A stretch of 64,000 nt of DNA. Origin: an uncultured Bacteroidales bacterium. GTDB taxonomy: Bacteria; Bacteroidota; Bacteroidia; Bacteroidales; UBA11471. The notes below the pieces were generated by a model. It made no database searches. It was not told where the DNA came from and saw nothing but the letters and a program-made list of their open reading frames with translations. Each line of letters begins with the position of its first letter. Positions within the stretch are counted from its first letter, which is position 1. Below, piece after piece: positions 34,471 to 43,631 of the stretch. The DNA lies in the NCBI GenBank assembly GCA_944325415.1, contig CALUZW010000006.1, forward strand, positions 1-64,000, in the 5' to 3' direction. The position numbers and the translations under genes are program-made.

Positions 34471-35460
34471 ATGAAAATCGGGACAATCGATTTGGGCGAA
34501 CGCCCGCTCTTCCTGGCTCCGATGGAAGATGTTACCAACGCTCCTTTCCGCCTCCTGTGCAAGGAGTTCGGTGCCGACATGGTAACGACCGAGTTTGTGT
34601 CGAGCGACGCGCTCATCCGCTTTGTGGGCAAGACACAGGCCAAGCTCTCCATTGCCGAGGCCGAGCGGCCGGTGGCGATACAGATTTACGGCCGCGATGT
34701 CGACTCGATGGTCGAGGCGGCCCGCATCTGCGAGGCGGCGCGTCCCGATGTTATCGATCTCAACTTCGGCTGCCCGGTGAAGAAGGTGGCCGGCAAGGGG
34801 GCCGGGTCGGGCATGCTGCGCAACGTGCCGCTGCTGCTGGCCATCACCCGGGCGGTGGTGCAGGCGGTGAAGCTGCCCGTGACGGTGAAGACCCGCCTGG
34901 GCTGGGACCACGACTCGCGCATCATCGTGGAGCTGGCCGAGCAGTTGCAGGATTGCGGCATTGCCGCCCTGGCCATTCACGGCCGCACCCGCAGCCAGAT
35001 GTACACGGGCGAGGCCGACTGGTCGCTCATCGGACGGGTGAAGGAGAATCCCCGCATGACGATTCCCATTATCGGCAACGGCGATATCACGACGCCCGAA
35101 AAGGCTCGCGAGGCGTTCGACCGCTACGGGGTCGATGGCGTGATGGTGGGCCGGGCCTCGATAGGGGCGCCGTGGATTTTCGGCGAGATGAAGCAGTATC
35201 TGCGCGAGGGTGCCGTAACGCCCCTCACGGTGAGTGCCAAGATGGAGGTCTTGCGGCGCCAGTTGCGCGAGAGTGTAGCGCGGCTCGATGAGCGTCGCGG
35301 TATTCTGCACATACGGCGACACCTGGCGGCTACTCCGCTTTTCAAGGGTATCCCCCACTTCCGCGAGACACGCATTGCCATGTTGCGGGCCGAGACGCTG
35401 GCCGACCTCTACCCTATTCTCGACCGCGTCGAGGAGCTGTTGCTCTTACCGACCGAGTAG
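34471..35460 (+). CDS. dusB: tRNA-dihydrouridine synthase (DusB type)
   Basis: This 329-residue FMN enzyme reduces uridine to dihydrouridine in tRNA D-loops. Motifs: LAPMEDVTNAPFR (residues 15-27), LNFGCPVKKVAGKGAGSGML with the catalytic C101, HGRTRSQMYTG and GNGDI/VMVGRASIGAPWIF for FMN binding. A C-terminal helical domain recognises tRNA. In E. coli dusB is linked to fis; here it is alone. Confidence 0.93.
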   Translation: MKIGTIDLGERPLFLAPMEDVTNAPFRLLCKEFGADMVTTEFVSSDALIRFVGKTQAKLSIAEAERPVAIQIYGRDVDSMVEAARICEAARPDVIDLNFGCPVKKVAGKGAGSGMLRNVPLLLAITRAVVQAVKLPVTVKTRLGWDHDSRIIVELAEQLQDCGIAALAIHGRTRSQMYTGEADWSLIGRVKENPRMTIPIIGNGDITTPEKAREAFDRYGVDGVMVGRASIGAPWIFGEMKQYLREGAVTPLTVSAKMEVLRRQLRESVARLDERRGILHIRRHLAATPLFKGIPHFRETRIAMLRAETLADLYPILDRVEELLLLPTE

Positions 35461-35609
35461 CAACCCCTCTCCCCTGCTCTTCTCTTGCCGGGGTTGACCG
35501 GGTGCCGTGTTTCTCCTGTTTGTGATTTTTCTTTTTCCGTTTTACGATTCGTTTACGATTATGTTTCTCTCTCTGGGCGATTGTGTCGCGTCAAGGTGAG
35601 GTGATAAAA

Positions 35610-35642
35610 ACAAACGCACCGGATTTTTTCCGGTGCGTTTGT
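35610..35642. terminator. Bidirectional terminator between dusB and topA
   Basis: ACAAACGCACCGG (35610-35622) and CCGGTGCGTTTGT (35630-35642) form a perfect 13-bp stem with a T-rich loop. Confidence 0.85.
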
Positions 35643-35676
35643 TGTATGATGTGAGGGGTAGCTCCCACCCTTGTTT

Positions 35677-38016
35677 CTATTTCTTGCGCGGTGCCCGGCG
35701 GGCTTTGGCTTTGGGCTGACTGTCGTTCTCGATGATTTTCAGGCAGTCGTCGCTCGACAACTCTTCGGGTTTGGTGCCTTTGGGTATTTTGTAGTTTTTG
35801 CCCTTGTAGGCGATGTAGGGGCCGAAGCGTCCGTTGAGGATTTCGAGGTCGCCGTTTTCGGGGAAACTCTTGATGAGGCGGTTTTTCTCTTCTTCGCGCT
35901 TTTTCTCGATGAGAGCCACGGCTTCGTCGTAGGAGACGGTCTGCGGGGCATACTCTTTGGGCAGCGACACATACTTTCCGTTGTGGCGTATGTAGGGGCC
36001 GAAGCGGCCGGTCGATACGGTGATGGTCTCGCCTTCGTACTCGCCCAGCGTACGAGGCAGGTCAAAGAGTTTCAGAGCTTCGTCGAGGGTGATGGTGTTG
36101 ATAGACTGTCCCTTCTGCAACGAGGCGAAGAGGGGCTTTTCCTTGTCTTCGGGGAGACCTATCTGTACCAGGGGGCCGAAGCGGCCTATCTTCACCGATA
36201 CGGGGCGTCCGCTCTTGGGGTCGATACCGAGCTGGCGTTCGCCCACGCGGTGTTCGAGGCGCAGCGAGAGGGCCTCTTCGACTACGGGGTGGAAGAGGGT
36301 ATAGAAGTCTTCAATCGACTTGTTCCACTCGGTCTTTCCCTCGGCCACTTCGTCGAACTTGCTCTCGACCTGGGCCGTGAAGTTGTAGTTGAGTATTTCG
36401 GGAAAGTGTTCGGTAAGGAAGTCGTTGACTACGATGCCGATGTCGGTGGGCAGCAGTTTGCCCTTTTCGGCTCCGACGGTTTCGGTCTTCTCCTTATCGG
36501 AGATTTTCCCGTTTTTGAGGGTGAGTACATTGTAGGAGCGTTCGGTGCCGGGACGGTCGCCGCGCTCTACATACTCGCGTTGCTGTATGGTCGATATGGT
36601 GGGGGCGTAGGTCGAGGGGCGGCCTATGCCCAGCTCTTCGAGTTTGCGCACGAGCGAGGCCTCGGTGTAGCGGGGTGGCCGTTGGGTGAAACGCTCGGTG
36701 GCCTCGATTTCGAGGGCCGGCAACTCTTCGCCCGTAGCGAGGGGGGGCAGCATCTTGCTGTTGCCTTCGCCGTTCTCGCCTTCGTCGTCGGTCGACTCGT
36801 TGTAGACACGCAGGAAACCGTCGAATTTCAGCACTTCGCCCGTAGCGATGAATTTCTCCTTGCGGCCCGAGATGTCGATGACGGCTGTGGTCTTTTCTAT
36901 CTCGGCATCGCTCATCTGTGAGGCGATGGTGCGTTTCCAGATGAGTTCGTAGAGGCGTTTTTCCTGGGCCGACCCTTCGATGTCGTGATGGTCGATGTAG
37001 GTGGGGCGTATGGCTTCGTGGGCCTCCTGGGCGCCTTTGGTCTTGGTGTGGTAGTTGCGGGTGTGCTGGTATCTCTCTCCCCAGGTTTTGAGGATTTCGG
37101 CCTTGGAGGTGTTCAGGGCGAGGGAGGAGAGATTGACCGAGTCGGTACGCATATAGGTGATGAATCCCGACTCGTAGAGGCGCTGGGCAATAATCATGGT
37201 CTGTGCCACCGACAGGCCCAGCTTGCGCGCGGCCTCCTGTTGGAGGGTCGAGGTGGTGAAGGGGGCGGCCGGCGATTTGCGGGCGGGCTTTACCTGCACC
37301 TCTTCGATGGTGAAGCGGGCGTCGCGGCAGGCATTGAGCAGGGCGAGAGCCTCTTCTTTGGTTTTGGGGCGGGTGTTGAGCTCGGCTTTCATCTCGACGG
37401 TCTCACCGGCCGGGGTGGCTACGGCAAAGGTGGCTACGATGCGGTAGGAGGCTTCGCTCACAAACTGCTCGATTTCTCTCTCCCGCTCGACGATGAGCCG
37501 CACGGCGACCGACTGCACGCGGCCGGCCGAGAGGGCGGGTTTTACCTTTTTCCACAGCACGGGCGACAGCTCGAAGCCCACGATGCGGTCGAGCACGCGG
37601 CGTGCCTGCTGGGCGTTGACGCGGTCGATGTCGATGTTGCGCGGGTGCTCGATGGCGTTGAGTATGGCGCTTTTGGTGATTTCGTGGAAGACGATACGGC
37701 GGGTCTTTTCGGGGTTGAGCCCGAGTACCTCGTAGAGGTGCCAGGCGATGGCTTCTCCTTCGCGGTCTTCATCGGAAGCGAGCCACACCATGTCGGCCTT
37801 GGCGGCCTCTTCTTTCAGGGTCTCGACGAGCTGTTTCTTGTCGGAGGGTATTTCGTATATGGGGTTGAAGTTATGGTCTATGTCGACACTGAAATCTTTC
37901 TTTTTCAGGTCTCGGATGTGGCCGTAACTCGATAAGACTTTATAATCTTTTCCTAAAAATTTTTCGATCGTTTTTGCCTTGGCAGGCGACTCTACAATGA
38001 CTAAATTTTTCGGCAT
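35677..38016 (-). CDS. topA: DNA topoisomerase I
   Basis: This 779-residue type IA topoisomerase relaxes negative supercoils. The N-terminal Toprim domain has VIVESPAKAKTIEKFLG and SDEDREGEAIAWH. The catalytic Tyr lies in ESGFITYMRTDSVNLS. The C-terminus (from about residue 585) carries repeated GRFGPYIxxxGK modules instead of Cys4 zinc fingers, and ends in a basic tail, KARRAPRKK. This is the normal form in Bacteroidetes. Confidence 0.97.
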   Translation of the reverse strand: MPKNLVIVESPAKAKTIEKFLGKDYKVLSSYGHIRDLKKKDFSVDIDHNFNPIYEIPSDKKQLVETLKEEAAKADMVWLASDEDREGEAIAWHLYEVLGLNPEKTRRIVFHEITKSAILNAIEHPRNIDIDRVNAQQARRVLDRIVGFELSPVLWKKVKPALSAGRVQSVAVRLIVEREREIEQFVSEASYRIVATFAVATPAGETVEMKAELNTRPKTKEEALALLNACRDARFTIEEVQVKPARKSPAAPFTTSTLQQEAARKLGLSVAQTMIIAQRLYESGFITYMRTDSVNLSSLALNTSKAEILKTWGERYQHTRNYHTKTKGAQEAHEAIRPTYIDHHDIEGSAQEKRLYELIWKRTIASQMSDAEIEKTTAVIDISGRKEKFIATGEVLKFDGFLRVYNESTDDEGENGEGNSKMLPPLATGEELPALEIEATERFTQRPPRYTEASLVRKLEELGIGRPSTYAPTISTIQQREYVERGDRPGTERSYNVLTLKNGKISDKEKTETVGAEKGKLLPTDIGIVVNDFLTEHFPEILNYNFTAQVESKFDEVAEGKTEWNKSIEDFYTLFHPVVEEALSLRLEHRVGERQLGIDPKSGRPVSVKIGRFGPLVQIGLPEDKEKPLFASLQKGQSINTITLDEALKLFDLPRTLGEYEGETITVSTGRFGPYIRHNGKYVSLPKEYAPQTVSYDEAVALIEKKREEEKNRLIKSFPENGDLEILNGRFGPYIAYKGKNYKIPKGTKPEELSSDDCLKIIENDSQPKAKARRAPRKK

Positions 38017-38044
38017 TTTCTGTCGCTTCTTTTATTTTCGCCTG

Positions 38045-38052
38045 CAAAAGTA
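38045..38052 (-). promoter_or_regulatory. -7 box of topA
   Basis: CAAAAGTA reads TACTTTTG on the minus strand, 29 bases before the topA ATG. Confidence 0.6.
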
Positions 38053-38114
38053 GAAAAAAAGCGATTGACAGTCAGCTATTTTGTCGTTAAAATTTTCTTT
38101 TCCTCTCTAAATTC

Positions 38115-39845
38115 TCAGAAAACAACCCCCGCTCCTACGAGAAAATGGAAGCGTTGTGCCGGCATTCCGTAGAAGAGGTCGGTGCGTTTGGAGAGCAGGT
38201 TGTTGAGCTGGGCCGAGAAGTGTATGTGCTTGTTGAGTCGGTATATGGCGCCGAGGTTGAGGGTAACGATGTTGGGGAGGTTTCCCGACGAGGGGTAGTC
38301 GACCATGCCCTCTGTGAGGTTGCGGTATCCGAGACCGTCGGCAAAGTAGAGGTCGGCCGAGATGTCGAGCGGGCGAATGGGCACTACCGTTACGCCGGCT
38401 TTCCACTCGTTGCGGGGTTGCGACGAGCATATGCGTGCCTTGCTGCCCTGCTGGTGCCACTCGTTGTGTTCCCAGGCGAGGTGGGCCTTGAAGAAGTCGC
38501 GCGGGTTGTACTGTATCTCAAAACCGGCTTTCCAGGCATAGGCATCGGTGGCGTAGAAGCTGACCACGGGACGGGTGAGGCGGCCGCCGGTGCCGGTGGC
38601 CTCGATGTATTGCCAGCGGTAGTCGAAGAGGGCGTCGATGCTGTATTTGATGCCGCCGTAGAGGGTGAAGTGCAGCTGCTTGAAGGTGGCGGTGCGCAAT
38701 CCCACGGTGAAGTCGGCCGGCGTGTAGGTGTTGCTCATCTTGCGGCTGGGGTCGACATAGGCGGTGATGGCGCTCATCTTCTCCCAGGTGTTGAGGCTCT
38801 TGCCTCCGGTGAGGCTGGTGTAGAGAAACCAGAGTTTTTCAAATTCCCATTCCAGTTGCACGTCGGGGGCGATGCGGAAGATGGTGTTGTCGTGAATCGA
38901 GAGGTCGACAACGGCACCGGCTCTGAATTTCAGGGCTTCCTTTTCGATGCCGAAGTAGGGATTGGCCCGCAGCACCGTATAGTTTTCACGGTCGCAGCGA
39001 TTGTAGATGAGATTGTCCATGCCCACGGCCACACCTATGAGGTAGGTGTCGCCCAGGGGGGCACTGCCGTCGAGTCGGGTGCTGAGGTGGTTTTCGAGTA
39101 CGCCGCGCTGGCCGTAGAAGAGGCCGAGGTCGCTGTTGTAGCCCCGGTAGCTTATCTCGGCGGTGTAGTTGAACTCCTTATTGGGCTTGGAGGCGATGCG
39201 GGTGTCGAAGCCGTAGTGTTGCACGGTCTGCTGGTCGGTGGTGGTGCTGAGCCCGGCAAGACGGTTCTTGTCGATGTTGTAGAGGGGCATGCCGTAGTAG
39301 TTGAAGCCGTTGTAGCGGTAGTAGGCCGTGGTGTTCCAGCTGGCGCGGTCGAAGGTGTGGGTATAGGCAAGATTCAGCTTGTTGTCGTTGCGGCGCTGGT
39401 GGGTCTTGTTGTTGTCGGTGAGGTAAGCGAGGGTGCCGTTGGTCGAGTTGTGGCTGTACCAGAACAGCAACTGGTCGCGCTGCCTGTCGACGATGCGAAT
39501 ACCGGCATTGGCGTTGATGTTGAGATAGTTGCCCATCTCTATCTGGGCATATCCCCGCTGGCGGTCGGGGGCTTCGACACCGCCGTCGCCGGCCGGAAGC
39601 AGGTCGAGGGTGGGTGTCTCGTTGCGGGCGTTTTTCCACTCGGTGTATCGTATGTCGGGGCGTGCCGAGGCCGATACCTCCATCTCGGGTATGACGTTGA
39701 TTTTCGAGGCGTCCTGCACGATGGGGGTAAACTCCTTTTCGATGGTTACGGCACGTTGCAGGGTGTTTTTGTTGTCGGTCTGGGCGCTGGCGCCGAAGAG
39801 GGCCGGCACGGCAAAGAGCAGCAGGGTGATATGGCGGGTATTCAT
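38115..39845 (-). CDS. Outer-membrane beta-barrel protein (TonB-receptor-like)
   Basis: This 576-residue protein has a signal peptide (about residues 1-21), a short N-terminal region with VTIEKEFTPIVQDASKINV, and then a barrel made of alternating strands to the C-terminus (RFHFLVGAGVVF, terminal Phe). It is too short for a full TonB receptor and shows no clear plug. It overlaps the upstream TPR-protein gene by four bases, so the two are translationally coupled and probably act together at the outer membrane. Similar TPR/barrel pairs are common in Bacteroidetes; the function is not known. Confidence 0.75.
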   Translation of the reverse strand: MNTRHITLLLFAVPALFGASAQTDNKNTLQRAVTIEKEFTPIVQDASKINVIPEMEVSASARPDIRYTEWKNARNETPTLDLLPAGDGGVEAPDRQRGYAQIEMGNYLNINANAGIRIVDRQRDQLLFWYSHNSTNGTLAYLTDNNKTHQRRNDNKLNLAYTHTFDRASWNTTAYYRYNGFNYYGMPLYNIDKNRLAGLSTTTDQQTVQHYGFDTRIASKPNKEFNYTAEISYRGYNSDLGLFYGQRGVLENHLSTRLDGSAPLGDTYLIGVAVGMDNLIYNRCDRENYTVLRANPYFGIEKEALKFRAGAVVDLSIHDNTIFRIAPDVQLEWEFEKLWFLYTSLTGGKSLNTWEKMSAITAYVDPSRKMSNTYTPADFTVGLRTATFKQLHFTLYGGIKYSIDALFDYRWQYIEATGTGGRLTRPVVSFYATDAYAWKAGFEIQYNPRDFFKAHLAWEHNEWHQQGSKARICSSQPRNEWKAGVTVVPIRPLDISADLYFADGLGYRNLTEGMVDYPSSGNLPNIVTLNLGAIYRLNKHIHFSAQLNNLLSKRTDLFYGMPAQRFHFLVGAGVVF

Positions 39846-42800
39846 TGTACGTCGGTGTTTGCAGGTTCAAGTTTTTCGAGGCGCACGGCGACACGCTCCT
39901 TGATGTCGTCGTCGGCGGTGTAGTTGTTTTGGAGGCTCAGCAGGTATTGCCGGGCTTTGAAGGTGTCGCCCCGTCGGGTATAGACGTCGGCCAGCACGAT
40001 GAATCCGCGGGCCAGCCAGTACTGGTGCGAGGTGCCGTCTTCGAGCAGGCGGTTGACGACGGCTTCGGCCTGGGTGTCGTCGCCCTTGTCGAAGTGGTAC
40101 TGGGCCAGCTGGTAAGCGGCTTTGGCGCCGGTCTCGGTGCGGGGGTCTTCGGCGAGTTTCTCCCATTCGCCGGCGGCCTGTGCCGAATCGCCCAGGGCGA
40201 TGAAGCTGCCGGCCCGTGCGGCCCGTGCGTCGCGTATGTGTTCGGGCGAGAGGGTGGGGTCGGCCAGCAGGCGTGCCGATACCTCTATTACGGCCCGGTT
40301 GTCGCCCAGCTGCACGGCGGTGCGCAGCATGCCCAGGCGGGCCAGTTGCCGCGACTCCTTGCGGGAGGCGAGACGTTCGAGTTTCTGGTAGCTGACAAAG
40401 GCTTCGGGATACTCTTTGCTCTTCTCCTGTATGTCGGCCAGGCGGGTGAGGGCCTCTTCGGTGTAGGGATTATTGGGCGTTTGCAGCACGGTGGTGAGTT
40501 CCTTGCGGGCTTTGCCATACTCCTTGCGGTCGTAGTAGTAGAGGCTCAGGTAGTGGTGTGCCGGCAGGGTGTAGGCTCCGCGGGGGTATTTTTTGAGGTA
40601 TTGTTGGAGCTGGTTGGCCGAGGCGGCATTGGGGGTTTTGAGGAAGGCGCGTTCGGCGGTGAGGAACGAGAGGGAGTCGAGTTCCGAGATTTCGGTCGAT
40701 ACGTTTCCGCCGAGGGTTTTCAGGTAGGCGGCATAGGCGTCGACATCGTTCTGGGCCACATACACGGCTTTGAGGTCTTGCAGGGCGATGTGGGCCTCTT
40801 CGGTGCCGGGGTAGTCGGCTATGACGCTCTTGTAGGTGGCGATGGCTTTCTGGGGCTGTTTGTCGTTGTAGTAGAGCATGCCCAGTTGCACGCCGGCTTT
40901 GCGGGCAGTTGCCTGGTCGGGATATTTTTCGAGCAGGGCGGTGAAGCAGGCGGCAGCCTTTCCGTCGTGGAGGGCGACGTGGGCGAGGCCCTCTTCGAGC
41001 CAGGCTTCGTCGATGTAGTCCGATTGCGGGTAGCGTTGCCGCAGCTGTTGCATGGCGGCAATCTTTTCGACCTGTTTCTTTTGCAGTCCGGCCATGAAAC
41101 CCTGCTGGTAGAGGGCGTAGTCGCCCATGGCGGGATAGAGGGCTACGGCCTTGTTGTAGGTGGCTTCGGCCTCGGCAAAGCGGCGCTGTCCGTAGAGGCA
41201 GTCGGCCAGGCGGGTACAGGCGTCGGCGATGCGGGGCAGCCGGTTTTCGTCGGGCGTTTCGCTCTTGATGTATTGGGTGAATTGCGATTGTGCCCCGGCA
41301 AAGTCGTGCTGTTTGAAGCTGGCGTATCCGAGGTTGTAATAGACCAGCGGGTCGACCGCAGAGGCGGTTTGCAGGTAGAGGCGGTCGTTCTGGGCGGCCC
41401 CGGTGTAGTCTCCTTCGCGGTAGCGGCACTCGGCGAGCCACAGGTAGGCATCGGCCTTGGCTTCGCGGTCGTAGTTACCCAGGGCGATGGCCTGGGTAAA
41501 GTAGTCGGCGGCCCGTTTCAGGTCGTTGTTGGCAAAACATTCGGTGCCGAGCCGGTAGAGGATACGTTGCTTGGCGGTATAGATTTTGGCCGTGGGGTGC
41601 TGTATCTTGTTGATGGAGTTGAGTGCGCTCTCGTAGTTGCGGGTGGTCATGTAGACGTCGACGAGGTAGTCGTTGATGGTGTCGGCGTGTTGCGACCGGG
41701 GGAAGAGGTTGAGAAATTTCTCAAACACGGTAACCGACTCGGCAAAGGGCGAGAAGGTGGCGGCGTGCAGCGTGAGGGCGTAGTTGTACAGGGCGGCCTC
41801 CTGCACCTGCGGGTCGAAGTCGTATTGTGAGGCCATCTCGAAGGCCAGACGGGCGTTGGTGGGGTCGTTGAGCCGCAGGTAGCTCTGCCCGATGAAGAGG
41901 TAGGCGCTTTGTGCCAAGGCATCTTTCCGGTCGGTAACCCTCCCCAGCTGTTCGATGGCTTCGAGGTATTTTCCCGTTTGATAGTAGGCCATACCCAGGG
42001 CGTAGTGGCTGCTGCGTTGTGGTGCAGTGCAGTAGGTGGTGTAGCCCGAGAGGTATTTGATGGCCTGGGTGTTGTCGCCCGTGCGGAAGTGGCTCTCGCC
42101 GAGAATACGTTCCATCTCGTAGTAGGTCGAGTCGGCAGGATAGCGCTCCATGTACCGGCCGGCCGTTTCGATGGCCTCGGGATAGTTGGCCTGGGCAAAG
42201 CGGCACTGGGCGAGCAGGGCCGTGGCCTGGCGGGCAAATGTCGGGTCGTCGGCGATGGGCAGCAGCTCGCTCTCGGCGCTCTCGTATTTGCCTTCGAGGT
42301 AACGGCGGTGGGCGTCGTGGTAAAGGGCGGCCTTCTCGTAGGGACCGCCCACTTCGATAATAGCGGCGAAGCAGGGAGCGGCCTGTTCGGTATCGCCTTT
42401 CTCTACATAGGTGCAGCCGAGGTGCAGCAGCAGGTCGCCCTGTTTTTCGGGTGAGAGCTTGTCGATGTCGATGGCACGGTATATTTCGAGCGCCTTGTCG
42501 TAGTCGCCGCGGTCGAAGTAGCAGTGTCCTTGCAGGAGTTGGGCCTCGGTGCTGTGCGGGGTCTTGGGGTGGTCGGCGAGGTAGCCTTCGATGAGGTCGA
42601 GGGCGTTTGGCTCGCGCGAAGCGTAGGCCGAAGCGGCAATCAGGAAGTCGGCCTTGGCCTTGTCGATGGTGCGGGTGGCCTCTTTGCGGTATGCGGTCAG
42701 GAGGTCGATGCAGCCGGCGTAGTTTCCCTCATTGTACAGGAGTTGCGCACGGTCGAAGATGTAGGCGGGCTGTTCGATGCGGACGGCCTTCTGTGCCGGT

Positions 42801-42865
42801 GTTGCCAGCGGCACGGCGCTGCACAGCAGGGCACAGGCTATATGGCGAATGGTATTTTTTTTCAT
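39842..42865 (-). CDS. Large exported TPR protein
   Basis: This 1007-residue protein has a signal peptide (about residues 1-24) and then TPR repeats along its whole length, for example LLQGHCYFDRGDYDKALEIY, YALGMAYYQTGKYLEAIEQL and AYLWLAECRYREGDYTGAAQ, so it is a long periplasmic or outer-membrane-associated solenoid. No catalytic domain is visible. An in-frame ATG at 42886 overlaps the -7 box at 42884-42891, so 42865 is preferred. It is coupled to the barrel gene downstream. A scaffold role is inferred. Confidence 0.85.
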   Translation of the reverse strand: MKKNTIRHIACALLCSAVPLATPAQKAVRIEQPAYIFDRAQLLYNEGNYAGCIDLLTAYRKEATRTIDKAKADFLIAASAYASREPNALDLIEGYLADHPKTPHSTEAQLLQGHCYFDRGDYDKALEIYRAIDIDKLSPEKQGDLLLHLGCTYVEKGDTEQAAPCFAAIIEVGGPYEKAALYHDAHRRYLEGKYESAESELLPIADDPTFARQATALLAQCRFAQANYPEAIETAGRYMERYPADSTYYEMERILGESHFRTGDNTQAIKYLSGYTTYCTAPQRSSHYALGMAYYQTGKYLEAIEQLGRVTDRKDALAQSAYLFIGQSYLRLNDPTNARLAFEMASQYDFDPQVQEAALYNYALTLHAATFSPFAESVTVFEKFLNLFPRSQHADTINDYLVDVYMTTRNYESALNSINKIQHPTAKIYTAKQRILYRLGTECFANNDLKRAADYFTQAIALGNYDREAKADAYLWLAECRYREGDYTGAAQNDRLYLQTASAVDPLVYYNLGYASFKQHDFAGAQSQFTQYIKSETPDENRLPRIADACTRLADCLYGQRRFAEAEATYNKAVALYPAMGDYALYQQGFMAGLQKKQVEKIAAMQQLRQRYPQSDYIDEAWLEEGLAHVALHDGKAAACFTALLEKYPDQATARKAGVQLGMLYYNDKQPQKAIATYKSVIADYPGTEEAHIALQDLKAVYVAQNDVDAYAAYLKTLGGNVSTEISELDSLSFLTAERAFLKTPNAASANQLQQYLKKYPRGAYTLPAHHYLSLYYYDRKEYGKARKELTTVLQTPNNPYTEEALTRLADIQEKSKEYPEAFVSYQKLERLASRKESRQLARLGMLRTAVQLGDNRAVIEVSARLLADPTLSPEHIRDARAARAGSFIALGDSAQAAGEWEKLAEDPRTETGAKAAYQLAQYHFDKGDDTQAEAVVNRLLEDGTSHQYWLARGFIVLADVYTRRGDTFKARQYLLSLQNNYTADDDIKERVAVRLEKLEPANTDVQ

Positions 42866-42883
42866 TGCGGTAAATCTTTGAAA

Positions 42884-42891
42884 CAAAAATA
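42884..42891 (-). promoter_or_regulatory. -7 box of the TPR/barrel operon
   Basis: CAAAAATA reads TATTTTTG on the minus strand, 19 bases before the ATG at 42865. Confidence 0.6.
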
Positions 42892-42941
42892 GAAAAAACT
42901 TCGTATCGCTGGGGGACCTCCCGGTTTATTAACTTATTTTT

Positions 42942-43631
42942 TTATGTGTCGGAGCCGTCGGGGCGGCGGGCTTGCAGTATTTCGCGTTTCCCGCCCGGCG
43001 GGCCGGGGGTGCGTTGCACGACGAGCCCTGCCTGTTGCAGGCGGCGGCGCACCTCGCCTTTGGCGCAGTAGGTCGAGAGTACCCCTCCCCTGCGCAGGGA
43101 GCGGGCTACACGGCCCAGCAGTTCGGCGCTCCACAGCTCGGGCTGTTTTTCGGGGGCGAAGGCGTCGTAGTAAATCACGTCGTAGCTTTCGTCGCCCAAG
43201 GGGTAGTCGGTGAGGTCGGCCCCGACCTTGTGCAGCGTGAAAAAGGGGGTGATGGCCACCTCTCTCTCCCACTCGCAGCGGTGCAGCTGCTCGAAGAGGG
43301 GGCGGCTGCCGGGCTGTATCGTTTCGGGGTAGGCAAGGCCGATGGCCCGTTCGGCATCAAGCGGGAAGGCTTCGACCACGGTGTAGTGTATGTGCCGGCG
43401 GCTTTGTCCGGCGGCAAGGAGGGTGAGAAATGCGTTTAGCCCGGTGCCGAAGCCACACTCAAAGAGGTCGACCGTTTCCCGCCCGCAGGCTTCGAGGCCG
43501 GTCTTGATGTAGACGTGCATCGACTCGGCCACGGCTCCCCGCACCGAATGGTAGTGCTCGTCGAGGCCGGGCAGGTAGAGGGTGGGTGTGCCGTCGTCGG
43601 TGATGACGGTTACGGGCGTTTCGCGCTTCAT
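42942..43631 (-). CDS. mnmD: MnmD-like tRNA methyltransferase
   Basis: This 229-residue SAM-dependent methyltransferase of the MnmC-N/MnmD family converts aminomethyl-uridine to methylaminomethyl-uridine at wobble position 34 of tRNA. Motifs: LFECGFGTGLNAFLTLL for SAM, VVEAFPLD, and YDVIYYDAFAPEKQPELW near the active site. The FAD oxidase half of MnmC is absent, as in stand-alone MnmD. The start at 43631 overlaps the stop of the U32 gene (ATGA). A longer open frame upstream is the shadow of that gene. Confidence 0.88.
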   Translation of the reverse strand: MKRETPVTVITDDGTPTLYLPGLDEHYHSVRGAVAESMHVYIKTGLEACGRETVDLFECGFGTGLNAFLTLLAAGQSRRHIHYTVVEAFPLDAERAIGLAYPETIQPGSRPLFEQLHRCEWEREVAITPFFTLHKVGADLTDYPLGDESYDVIYYDAFAPEKQPELWSAELLGRVARSLRRGGVLSTYCAKGEVRRRLQQAGLVVQRTPGPPGGKREILQARRPDGSDT

